DNA of 23,806 nt from JAUWQU01 sp964605095 (GTDB taxonomy: Bacteria; Planctomycetota; Phycisphaerae; SM23-33). A program made the translations under genes and the position numbers. Of this stretch, positions 15,121 to 22,848 are shown one piece after another. The notes under the pieces were generated by a model. That model had not been told where the DNA came from and did not search any database. It was given only the letters and a program-made list of their open reading frames with translations. Each line of letters starts with the position of its first letter. Position 1 is the stretch's first letter. The DNA is taken from the NCBI GenBank assembly GCA_964605095.1, contig CAZSBS010000039.1, forward strand, positions 1 to 23,806, given 5' to 3'.

Positions 15121-18100
15121 ATGGGAATGCAGATGGTCCGAAGAAGGAACGCGGTATCGGCGTTGAGCTTCCTGGTCATCATGTGTTGCTGGGGCTGCTC
15201 TGCTTCCGAGAAGGCCATGGGGTGGGATTTGAAGTCCGAGGACATTCCGGGTTTCCTTGCCCAAGGAGGTTCCATGCCTGGCGCGTCCATAACGATCACT
15301 GACATGCCAACGCCGCTGCTGATGACCAAGGGTGAGCAGGAGGAAATCATCCAAGCCCTGAAGAAGGACACGCACCGCTTTCAGGGAGACGACTCCTTCA
15401 CTGCCGGCCCATCATATAGTGTCCCCTTCAACATTTGCCTGTTTCGTGGGCCTGACGTTCTGATAATAGGGCTGGACGATTTCGGCCTCGGCCTCGGCGA
15501 TCGCGACGAGTTCCGCTTTATCAACCCATCCTTTGTGCGGGCAGTTGATAAGGTTCTCCGAAAGAATGGCGTTTATACTCCCGAAACAGCGGACTATTAC
15601 AGGAACATGCTTGCTAAAGGCGCTGTCGATCCCGGGCCCGACGCCGGTCTCGTGACGACTGACGGGCCGATACGCGTCTCAGACATGGCTCCCCGAGTTA
15701 TAGCGTCTTTCGTCGGCGACACTAGAGAGGGGGAAATATCGGCCAGGATCAACAGGACTCACGGCACAGAGATCGGGCTTGATCGCCGCGGCGCCGACAG
15801 CGAGGCCCTGCTCAATAGCCTGGTCGAAGATAGTTGGCCAACCCAAAGCGATGAGAAGTCTGCCAGCGCCCCTATGCAAGAGGACGCGATCGAAATCACG
15901 GTGGGAATCGACCTCATAACTGTAATCGCCTGGCTTGACGAGTCGGGATTCCGCTTCGGCAAGGATGGGAAATATCGGTTTGACAATCCGAGCCTGGCCC
16001 GGGAGATCGAAAAACTCTTTGAGAAAGAAGGAATGTTCGATTCGCCGGGCAGTGCCGCCGGGCAGGCCATTGCCAACGCGCACGCGGGAAAGGGCAACAA
16101 ATACAAGCAAATGCTTGAGGCCGCGGCCGGCAAGAAACGCCCCGAGGGCGCCGCCAGGCAAGCGGCAGTAGCGGCGCGTGAACAAGCCAAGCAAGAGGCG
16201 GCGGCGCGTGAAAGAGCCATGGCCAAGGATCAGTCTCTCCCTCCGCCGCAGGAACCCCCGGCCGAGATCCCCGTGATCATGCTCGACGCTTCCGAGGCGA
16301 TCGGGACCATCGTAACGCCGCACATGGAAGTGCCGATCGACCCCAACACGAACGTGATGTGGTGCTCGACGTTTCAACTGGCATGGAACGAGATGTGTAC
16401 CCTTGCGGGCGGTCCGTTGCAGATCGTAAACGCACCGCCGATGGTCGGCGTCCTGAATAAGCGCACCGCGACACGGGCTGACCTTGACGAGGCGAGTTAC
16501 CTGGCCATGGCGGGCGTCGGCCCGGCCACCATCGAGAAGATCAACAAGGAACTGGCCCGCAAGTTCCCCGGCACGCCCCTGGCCAGGGTGCCCGCCGACA
16601 TCGCCAGGAATGTGGGCGAGGGATACTGGATAGCTTACTCGTGCCTGCTCAAGGACCTGCTGTTCGACGAGCCCTTCGAGCGAAGCTCCCTGCCCATGCG
16701 GTTTGTCGATGCGAACGTCGTCACTTTCGGCGTAACCCCCTATGAGGGGGATGACGTGCCAAGCCCCGACGATGCTGCCGAGGCCAAGAAGGCAGGGCCG
16801 AATAGTCAGCTCCAGCACAGGGCGAAGCTCAATGCCCAGGTCCTGATACACGACTTCAAAGACTCGAACGATTTCATAGTCGAACTCCTGACGAAGTCGA
16901 AAGACGACCGCCTGATCCTGGCGAAAGTCAAGCCAGGCAGCACGCTGTCCGAGACGATCGACATGGTCTTGAAGCGAGTCGGTTCGTCCAAACCTGCGAA
17001 CATGGCCAACGAGGACTCGCTCAAGGTGCCCATAATCAACGTCGACATCAGCAAACGCTACGAACAGCTTATCGGGAAGACTCTTGTGCAGGCCCGTATG
17101 CCCATTCTGGAGGCACTTCAGGTAATTCGATTCCGGCTCGATGAGAAGGGCGCCCAACTAATGTCTCTCGCGTTCATGAGTGTCGGCAGCGCCTGCCCTC
17201 ATTGGATGGAATTCGATAAACCGTACCTCGTCCTGCTTCAGCGGAAAGACGCGAAGCATCCTTACTTCGCGATGTGGGTAGCCAATCCAGGGCTAATGGC
17301 CAAGATGCAGGTCCAAAGCCTGCCGCGGGAGTCCCCGGCCGAAAAGGCCAAGGCGCTCGGATTCCAACTGCTTGAGGATCCAGCCCGCCGCCTCAAGGGC
17401 ATTGACCTGGAAGTTGCAGCCGATGATCTTGCCGACACCGGCAAACCCGGCGTTCCGTACCTGATCAAGGGTCTGCAATCCCATGACGCCATCGTTCGCA
17501 CGTTGTCGGCCCGCGGGCTGGCCAAGATCGGCCCGGGAGCCAAAGATGCCACCGAGATCCTGGCCAAGGCCATGATTGCCGAGAAGGACGGCAATACCGC
17601 ATCCGAGATCGCGGGCGCGATCGGCAAGGTCGGCCCGCCGCCGGCCAAGCTCGTTCCCGCCGTTCTGGCGGCCCTGAAAGAGAGAGGCAATCTCAAGGAG
17701 GTGAATTACCGTGATGCCATGGTTGCGTTGGGCCCGCCGGCAGTGCCCGCATTGATAACGGCGATGGAATCGCCGGACAGGGACGTTCAACATGGTGCAA
17801 TCGAATCGCTGGGCAGGATAGGCCCTGGCGCCAAGAGCGCCGTTGACGCCCTGGTGAGGAAGATGTTGGACGCGAACTCAGACTTCGTCGTTCTGGGAGA
17901 GGTATATGAGGCGATAGGCCAGACTGGAACACCCGCCATCCCAGCACTTTTCGATGCCGTGAAGAGAGGCAAGACACCTGTGCAAGAGCGCGCTGCCCAC
18001 GCACTGGGCGGTATGGGCACGCCAGCAGTTACGCACCTCATGGCCGCCCTGAAGAAGCGCAACCCCTATGTGCGTTCGGTGGCCGCGGACGCCCTTGGCA

Positions 18101-18555
18101 ACATTGAGCCTCCAGCCCATGACGCCGTTGACGCCCTCATCGGACTAATAAAGGATCCGTCGGATGACGTACGTTTCCGTGCCTATGAGTCCCTGGCCAT
18201 GATCGGGGATGCCAAGGCACTTGGGGTGATGCTGATTGCGGCCAAGGATGATGATGAGTGGATGCGATCTACTGCGGCGATGGCATTGGGAGCGATCAGA
18301 CCGGTCAACGCCGAGGCAATCAATGCGCTGATAGCCCTGTTGCATGACAAGGAAAGCCTGGTTCGTAGAGGGGCCATCATGGCCCTTGGCGAGATCGGTC
18401 CGAAGGCTCAAAGGGCTTTGCCCGAGCTGGACCGGATATCGAAAAACGACGATGAGCCGGACACGCGCGAGATGGCCAGGGACGCGTGCACAAGGATTAC
18501 ATCGCCAGAGACGAAACCGTCAAAGAGTCAGAGTGGCATATTTGCACCCCAATGA
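15121..18555 (+). CDS. Lipoprotein with duplicated N-terminal motif, serpin-like domain and HEAT repeats
   Basis: 1144 residues; GGAGGAG lies 6 nt before the ATG. The open frame continues upstream only through repeat DNA. Residues 1-26 form a lipoprotein signal (VIMCCWGC, Cys26). Two copies of a roughly 34-residue motif with core FRFINPS or YRFDNPS occupy 118-151 and 272-306. A charged Ala/Glu/Lys coil (335-370) follows. Residues about 388-725 look like a divergent serpin: NVMWCSTFQLAWNEM at the start, FRLDEKGAQ at 671 (hinge-like), then EFDKPYLVLL at 697 and YFAMWVANPG at 715, with spacing close to alpha-1-antitrypsin. The hinge contains bulky residues, so protease inhibition is doubtful. 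Residues about 760-1125 are roughly nine HEAT repeats. It is probably a surface or periplasmic scaffold; function unknown. Its stop codon abuts a duplicated gene fragment. Confidence 0.7.
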   Translation: MGMQMVRRRNAVSALSFLVIMCCWGCSASEKAMGWDLKSEDIPGFLAQGGSMPGASITITDMPTPLLMTKGEQEEIIQALKKDTHRFQGDDSFTAGPSYSVPFNICLFRGPDVLIIGLDDFGLGLGDRDEFRFINPSFVRAVDKVLRKNGVYTPETADYYRNMLAKGAVDPGPDAGLVTTDGPIRVSDMAPRVIASFVGDTREGEISARINRTHGTEIGLDRRGADSEALLNSLVEDSWPTQSDEKSASAPMQEDAIEITVGIDLITVIAWLDESGFRFGKDGKYRFDNPSLAREIEKLFEKEGMFDSPGSAAGQAIANAHAGKGNKYKQMLEAAAGKKRPEGAARQAAVAAREQAKQEAAARERAMAKDQSLPPPQEPPAEIPVIMLDASEAIGTIVTPHMEVPIDPNTNVMWCSTFQLAWNEMCTLAGGPLQIVNAPPMVGVLNKRTATRADLDEASYLAMAGVGPATIEKINKELARKFPGTPLARVPADIARNVGEGYWIAYSCLLKDLLFDEPFERSSLPMRFVDANVVTFGVTPYEGDDVPSPDDAAEAKKAGPNSQLQHRAKLNAQVLIHDFKDSNDFIVELLTKSKDDRLILAKVKPGSTLSETIDMVLKRVGSSKPANMANEDSLKVPIINVDISKRYEQLIGKTLVQARMPILEALQVIRFRLDEKGAQLMSLAFMSVGSACPHWMEFDKPYLVLLQRKDAKHPYFAMWVANPGLMAKMQVQSLPRESPAEKAKALGFQLLEDPARRLKGIDLEVAADDLADTGKPGVPYLIKGLQSHDAIVRTLSARGLAKIGPGAKDATEILAKAMIAEKDGNTASEIAGAIGKVGPPPAKLVPAVLAALKERGNLKEVNYRDAMVALGPPAVPALITAMESPDRDVQHGAIESLGRIGPGAKSAVDALVRKMLDANSDFVVLGEVYEAIGQTGTPAIPALFDAVKRGKTPVQERAAHALGGMGTPAVTHLMAALKKRNPYVRSVAADALGNIEPPAHDAVDALIGLIKDPSDDVRFRAYESLAMIGDAKALGVMLIAAKDDDEWMRSTAAMALGAIRPVNAEAINALIALLHDKESLVRRGAIMALGEIGPKAQRALPELDRISKNDDEPDTREMARDACTRITSPETKPSKSQSGIFAPQ

Positions 18556-18747
18556 GCTGCGCCGCAAGATCGAGGCGATCTTCAAGCACGAATCGCAGAA
18601 GGACAAGGCCCTGTTCCCCGGCATAGATCAGCGCGAGTTCTGGCAAAGGGCCGAGCAGAGGAACCGCGACACCGCCAAGGCATACGACAAGCTCGGCCTG
18701 GCCGAGTAGCCTTCGTCCGCTGGGACGGGCAGACGAATATAGGGTGA
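18554..18747 (+). pseudogene. Truncated second copy of the nagB-PIG-L 3' end
   Basis: Aligns along its whole length with 14572-14778 at about 93 per cent identity, apart from a 13-nt deletion after codon GAG-TA. The deletion creates a TAG (18707-18709) and shifts the last codons. Of the codons that differ before the stop, almost all are synonymous; the clear exception is one Thr to Ala. There is no upstream start or NagB domain. It is a remnant of a paralogue, not a gene. Confidence 0.9.
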
Positions 18748-18919
18748 AAAAGGAAGGATGAAGTAGAAGAAAAAGAAGCTTATCTCATGCAGAGGTGAAA
18801 CACAGGCTTCAGGTCGCCACGGCGACTCACTGCGGCAAGCTTCAGGTGAAATCCCTGCTCGCTGAAGCGAACAGGCCTCAGAAGCGGAGAGGTCTTCCAG
18901 GTCCCGATTCCGTGTTCCC
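18748..18919. other. Intergenic stretch after the pseudogene
   Basis: No gene is visible. It contains an AG-rich run (18745-18780), a small perfect hairpin GTCGCC-AC-GGCGAC, and two copies of GCTTCAGGT about 30 nt apart. It leads directly into the heptamer array. Confidence 0.5.
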
Positions 18920-19026
18920 GGTTCCGCGTTTGCTCTTCCTGGTTCCTGGTTCCGCCGTTGCTTTCCCGGGTTCCTGGTTCCCAATTCCGGGTTCCGCTTT
19001 TGCTTTTCCGGGTTCCGGGTTCCGGG
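18920..19026. repeat. GGTTCC heptamer array with 21-nt higher-order unit
   Basis: The segment divides into 7-nt steps. Three 21-nt units begin GGTTCCGC and contain a TTGCT core (18920-18940, 18948-18968, 18990-19010). They are separated by single heptamers GGTTCCT, GGTTCCC or GGTTCCG and close with two GGTTCCG copies. Period and first bases resemble the array at 14792. Confidence 0.85.
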
Positions 19027-19083
19027 TATGCCCTTACGGGCACACTACGAACCAAGATATGCCCTTACGGGCACACTACGAAC
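19027..19083. repeat. 26-nt direct repeat containing a small hairpin
   Basis: Two identical 26-nt copies (19027-19052 and 19058-19083), 5 nt apart. Each contains TGCCC-TTAC-GGGCA, which on the minus strand is a 5-bp stem with a GTAA (GNRA) tetraloop. The second copy touches the stop codon of the MazG-like gene, so both hairpins would lie at the start of its 3' untranslated region. Confidence 0.9.
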
Positions 19084-19358
19084 TACTTGAATCCTTCCAC
19101 GTTTCCAAGCGTGTATTTTTCGATGGCCTTGGCGAGGTCCACGTTGTTGATGTTGGCCAGGGTACACATCCAGGCCAGGACGTCGGCGAACTCTTCTTCC
19201 TTGTTGTCCTGGTCGGTGCCGGCAAGGGCGGTGGCGAGTTCGCCCACTTCCTCGATGAACCACATGAAGGTCCCGGGCGTGCCGCGCTGGCTGTCGCGGG
19301 CGTAGTACTTGTCTCGGATGAACTGCTGGAACTCGCGGAGCTTCATGTCGTGGGTCAA
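19083..19358 (-). CDS. MazG-like nucleotide pyrophosphohydrolase
   Basis: 91 residues, one MazG-fold unit. The magnesium-binding signature is present: EExxE (E36, E37, E40 in WFIEEVGELA) and ExxD (E56, D59 in EEFADVLAW). Such enzymes hydrolyse nucleoside triphosphates to monophosphates and pyrophosphate, clearing abnormal or excess nucleotides; substrate unknown. The TTG start overlaps the upstream TPR stop (TTGA) and has GGAG 8 nt before it; an ATG four codons later (19346) lacks a close ribosome binding site. Overlap with the TPR gene suggests coupled translation, though no functional link is obvious. Confidence 0.88.
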   Translation of the reverse strand: MTHDMKLREFQQFIRDKYYARDSQRGTPGTFMWFIEEVGELATALAGTDQDNKEEEFADVLAWMCTLANINNVDLAKAIEKYTLGNVEGFK

Positions 19359-22300
19359 GAGGGCTTCTCCAGTTCTTCTATGGCGTCGTCGATGCGTTCG
19401 AGTACTTGCCCGGCGCGGCTTTGGGGGTCCAGGCCGAGGGATTTTTCGGCGTCCTCGCGGGCGTGGCGGAGCATGGCGGGGTCTTTCGTGGCCCGGCCGG
19501 CAAGGTAGCGTATCATGGCGGTCTTGGCCCAGGCGTCGGCGGATTTGGGTTCGAGGAGCGTCACTTTTTCGATGGCGGCTATGGCTTGGCCGAAGTCGCC
19601 GTTGGTGCGGTATATGGCCGCCATCGCCTCATAGGCGTTGGGCTGGTACGGGTTGATGTGGGTGATTTCCTGGAAGTACGTCAGGGCCTGGTCGTTCTGC
19701 CCTAGCGAGCGGTAGGTTTCGGCGATCTGTCGGGCGTACTTGGGGTCGGTCATCGTGTGGCGGTGGAGGTGGATGAGGTTGGGCAGGGCCTTTTCCGGCT
19801 GGCCGAGCTGGTTGTAGATGTTCGCGAGCTGCTCGTAGCTGTAGCTGTCCAGCGGCTGGCGCTGCTGGAGCAGTTCCAGGGCGGCGATTGCGGCGGCCCA
19901 CTGCTTCTTGGCGATGTAGCATTCCGAGAGCACCTTGGGCGCGAAGCTGGTGGTGTGGTCGATCGCTTCAAGCTTGTTGGCGAACTCGATGGCGTCGTCG
20001 TACTTCTTTTTGTCGGACAGCACGACGGCGAGCACTCCCAGCGCGCGGGTGGAGTTGGGATCCAGCTTGATCGCCTTTCGCGCGGTCTGCTCGGCTGATT
20101 TCCTGTCGCCGCGATAGTACTGTGCCAGCGCGAGCGTGGCCTGGGCGGCGGGGTCCTGGGGCTTTTCCTTGACGGCCTTGGTGGCCTTGGCGAGGTCGGG
20201 CGGGGGATTCGGGTTGAAGCCCCACTTCTTGACCGTCTCGTGTGCCCACTTGTCGAAGGCCTGGTCGAAGTCCTTTTCCGGCACGCCGACGATCCGCTGG
20301 AAGACCTCGGTCTGGCTTAGCCCGTCGTGGAAGCCCTTGAGCATCTCGATGACCTTGTCGTAGCCCTTTGTCTCGATAATGTACTCCATCACCCACTCGC
20401 TCTGGGCGTACGCGAGCGACCTGTCGCCGGCCTTTTTGGGTCTGATGAAGGCCCAGTCCAGTTCCTTCATCGGGAACAGCTTGCCGGTCCGCGTGGCTGT
20501 AACGAGCATCCGCACGAACGCGTAGTTTCTCTTGTCCGGCTGCTGGAAGACTGCGCAGGCCTCGGTGAACCAGTGGGGGATTCGGTTGTCGGTGGCGGAG
20601 AGCGTGACGGTGTGGGTGTACTCATGCCTCAGCACCACAGCCCAGTTGTGCGTGCCGAACGGGCTCCGTTCGCTGTTGGGGGCCACCATCGCTATCACGC
20701 GCCCGGTCGAAGCTCCGACCGTGCCGATCCACCCTCGCCCGGTGATTCGCACCGAGAAGTCCGCGTGGTTTGGGAAGAACTCGACTATCGTCTTGACGGG
20801 CGGCTCGTGGGCGTAATCGGTGGTGATCTCCTTGTAGATACTCTCCATGTACTCGGCGACCTGGTCGGCGAGGATGGCGTCGAGCGTGCCGTCGACCTTG
20901 ACGATGAAGTGGTCCGTTTCGCGGACCATGTAATCCTTCATCTTTTTCAGCAGGTTCAGGAAGTTCACGGCGTCGGCGCGGAAATCGTCGATCTCGTGTG
21001 CCTTCTGGAGCGTTTCGAGGGCCTTGTCCTCGTCGCCGGTCTGGAGAAACATCTTGCCCAGGCCGATCATCGGCTCGGCCTGCTCGGGGGCCAGGCTGAT
21101 GGCCTGGCGGAAGTACTTCTCCGCCTGCACGAACTGCCGGGCGGCGGAGAGCCACTCGGCGATCGCCAACGGCATGCCGTAGTAGCCGGCGTTGACCTTG
21201 CCGGCGCGGTCGATGTAGGGCTGGGCCTTGTCGGCCTGGCCGAGGCGGATATTAACTGCCGCCATCAGGCTAAGGGCATCCAGGTGGTTGGGGTTCGCCT
21301 TGAGCACCTTCTCGACGACCGGCGGAACCTGGTCGAACTTTCGCCACTGCATCATGCAGTTGGCCTTGAGCAGCAGCGCGTCGGCGTGGTTGGGCTGGAT
21401 CGACAGGGCCTTGTCCGCCATGGCGATGCACTTCTCGAACTGCCAGCGTGCCAGCTCGATGGCGCCCAGGCCCGCGTAGGCGTCGGGGATATGCGGGTTC
21501 AGCTTCAGGGCAAGCGAGAACTCCTTCCCGGCCGATTCCGGGCGGTGCTTGCTGAGCAGGAAGACCCCGGCCGCGACGTTGGCGGGCCAGTAACCCTTGT
21601 CCGCCTTGAGGTACGCCTCCTGGAGGTAGTTGTGAAGGATGTTCGACGCCTGCTCACTGGCCCGCTGGCCGGTGAGAATGGCGTAGCGGTCCATGATTTG
21701 CCCAAGGGCGACCAGGCTGCGGGCGTCCTTGCGGTAGGCGTCGCCGGCCAGGCAGCGCGACATCGTCTTGTAGACTTCCGTGGCCTTGGCTTTGCGGCCG
21801 AGCGTCTCAAGGACCATGCCGTGGGCGAATATCGCCGGCGCCCAGGCGGGCTCGATGTCGTTGCCGGCCGCGGCACGCTCGAGGGCCTTATCGTACCGGC
21901 CGAGAGCCCAGAGCGTATCGGCCATGGCGACGTGCCAGTCGGCCCGTTTGGCGCCCTCGGCCTGGACCTTGCCGAGAGCGTCGAGGGCGTCTTCGTACTT
22001 TCCGGTCATCGCGAGTGTCCGGGCAAGTCCAATGGCGGCCGGGACACGAATATCGGCGTTGTCCGTCAGTTTGCGGTATTCGGAAATGGCCGGGGCGTAC
22101 TGGCCCCGCATGTACAACTCGTCCGCTCGCTCGATCGTGCCGGGCGGGGCCTTGGTGGTAAGCGTTGCGGAGGCTGGTGCGGTGGTCGGACCGGCAATAC
22201 CGGGCAAAAGGCTTTTGATGATGGACTCGATGCCGCGCGAGATCGGGTCGAACACTGTCGGCTTCGGCTTGCCATCCGGCTGGGTTGCCTGGGTGGCGGC

Positions 22301-22483
22301 GGGTTCAGTGGTGGCGGGCTGGGTGGCAGGGGTCTTGGCGGGCTGGGGCTGGTCTGTGGCGGCTAGAGCTGCCGGCGCGAACCCCCGCGGCCCAAGCCCG
22401 GCCGCGATAACCGCCGTCAGCACCAGCGCCGCCAAGTGGCAGCGGAGGCTCTTAAGCGTTCCTGGCCCGGAATGTCTGGCCAT
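19355..22483 (-). CDS. Secreted TPR protein with internal gluzincin metallopeptidase domain
   Basis: 1042 residues from the second of two adjacent ATGs, chosen because AGGAG lies 7 nt before it (4 nt before the first, 22486). A signal peptide ends near ALA-AT (residue 41). A Thr/Pro/Gln-rich linker (42-115) leads to TPR repeats (about 118-515), a peptidase MA-like domain (about 520-750) and more TPRs (about 765-1030). The zinc site is intact: HEYTH (620-624) with the third ligand Glu641 in HWFTEACAVF. This belongs to the gluzincin group related to M1 aminopeptidases. Typical TPR repeats include YAGLGAIELARWQFEKCI and YEQLANIYNQLGQPEKAL. It probably acts outside the cytoplasm on proteins bound by the TPRs; the substrate is unknown. 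Confidence 0.92.
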   Translation of the reverse strand: MARHSGPGTLKSLRCHLAALVLTAVIAAGLGPRGFAPAALAATDQPQPAKTPATQPATTEPAATQATQPDGKPKPTVFDPISRGIESIIKSLLPGIAGPTTAPASATLTTKAPPGTIERADELYMRGQYAPAISEYRKLTDNADIRVPAAIGLARTLAMTGKYEDALDALGKVQAEGAKRADWHVAMADTLWALGRYDKALERAAAGNDIEPAWAPAIFAHGMVLETLGRKAKATEVYKTMSRCLAGDAYRKDARSLVALGQIMDRYAILTGQRASEQASNILHNYLQEAYLKADKGYWPANVAAGVFLLSKHRPESAGKEFSLALKLNPHIPDAYAGLGAIELARWQFEKCIAMADKALSIQPNHADALLLKANCMMQWRKFDQVPPVVEKVLKANPNHLDALSLMAAVNIRLGQADKAQPYIDRAGKVNAGYYGMPLAIAEWLSAARQFVQAEKYFRQAISLAPEQAEPMIGLGKMFLQTGDEDKALETLQKAHEIDDFRADAVNFLNLLKKMKDYMVRETDHFIVKVDGTLDAILADQVAEYMESIYKEITTDYAHEPPVKTIVEFFPNHADFSVRITGRGWIGTVGASTGRVIAMVAPNSERSPFGTHNWAVVLRHEYTHTVTLSATDNRIPHWFTEACAVFQQPDKRNYAFVRMLVTATRTGKLFPMKELDWAFIRPKKAGDRSLAYAQSEWVMEYIIETKGYDKVIEMLKGFHDGLSQTEVFQRIVGVPEKDFDQAFDKWAHETVKKWGFNPNPPPDLAKATKAVKEKPQDPAAQATLALAQYYRGDRKSAEQTARKAIKLDPNSTRALGVLAVVLSDKKKYDDAIEFANKLEAIDHTTSFAPKVLSECYIAKKQWAAAIAALELLQQRQPLDSYSYEQLANIYNQLGQPEKALPNLIHLHRHTMTDPKYARQIAETYRSLGQNDQALTYFQEITHINPYQPNAYEAMAAIYRTNGDFGQAIAAIEKVTLLEPKSADAWAKTAMIRYLAGRATKDPAMLRHAREDAEKSLGLDPQSRAGQVLERIDDAIEELEKPS

Positions 22484-22530
22484 CATCTTTCTCCTATGCC
22501 CGCGCCGCCACCGGCCGGGCTCGTGAGTAC

Positions 22531-22558
22531 ATTATACCCGAAGTGCCGTTGGGCACTT
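22531..22558 (-). promoter_or_regulatory. -10 element and hairpin upstream of the TPR gene
   Basis: On the minus strand a perfect TATAAT (22536-22531) lies about 48 nt before the TPR start. No good -35 is present at 16-18 nt. Instead the palindrome AAGTGCC, 4-nt loop, GGCACTT (22541-22558) occupies that position and could be a regulator site. Confidence 0.4.
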
Positions 22559-22611
22559 AACACTTTGACGCACTAAGGCCGGAACTGGTTCTGGCCTAAG
22601 AAGAAACGGCG

Positions 22612-22737
22612 GGATTTCACGCAGAGGGCGCGGAGAACGCGGAGAGGAAAAACAAAGAGTGGAAGAATCCATGTAATCCCCATCTAATGCTTCTGTTTCT
22701 TCTTCTTCTCTTTCTCCGCGTCCTCTGCGTGAAATCC
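22612..22737. repeat. Inverted-repeat element with 25-bp arms
   Basis: The left arm 22612-22636 begins GGATTTCACGCAGAGG. The right arm 22713-22737 is its reverse complement with one mismatch in 25. The 76-nt spacer is AT-richer than the surroundings and includes a pyrimidine run (TTCTTCTTCTTC). Frames across it give arginine-rich nonsense. It resembles dispersed repeats seen between genes in several bacteria and may be a small non-autonomous element; no flanking target duplication was identified. Confidence 0.8.
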
Positions 22738-22779
22738 TTCCTTTCCTTTATCCCCCGCATCCCTGCTGATGTGGGCGCG

Positions 22780-22820
22780 AAAAGAAGGCCGGCCCCGCTG
22801 ATGGGCAGGACCGGCCTTTT
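22780..22820 (-). terminator. Rho-independent terminator after the ferredoxin gene
   Basis: On the minus strand a stem of about 14 bp, starting AAGGCCGG and closing CCGGCCTT, with a loop of about 6 nt, is followed by CTTTTC. It begins about 30 nt after the ferredoxin stop. The opposite strand also ends in TTTT, so it may work in both directions. Confidence 0.85.
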
Positions 22821-22848
22821 CTGATTCCGTGCAAATTGGCAGGGGCGA

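Larger units (their letters stand above)
22487..22848. other. Repeat-rich intergenic region between TPR and ferredoxin genes
   Basis: 362 nt with no gene. From left to right: the TPR promoter, a hairpin AGGCC-G-GAAC-TG-GTTC-T-GGCCT (22576-22597), the inverted-repeat element, and the ferredoxin terminator. Confidence 0.65.

Noticed and set aside
15679..17157. 492-codon frame opposite the serpin/HEAT gene
   Set aside because: No recognisable motif or start signal; a complement of the lipoprotein coding strand.
18344..18709. 121-codon frame joining the HEAT gene end and the duplicated fragment
   Set aside because: The first half is an out-of-frame reading of HEAT repeats and the second half is the broken nagB-PIG-L tail; a chance fusion.
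19027..19083. CRISPR-like pair of direct repeats
   Set aside because: Only two copies and a 5-nt gap, far too short for a spacer; no cas genes nearby.
20327..22366. 679-codon open frame opposite the TPR gene
   Set aside because: Its sequence mirrors the TPR codons in a GC-rich genome, has no family features or ribosome binding site, and the opposite strand carries a clear TPR and HEXXH protein.
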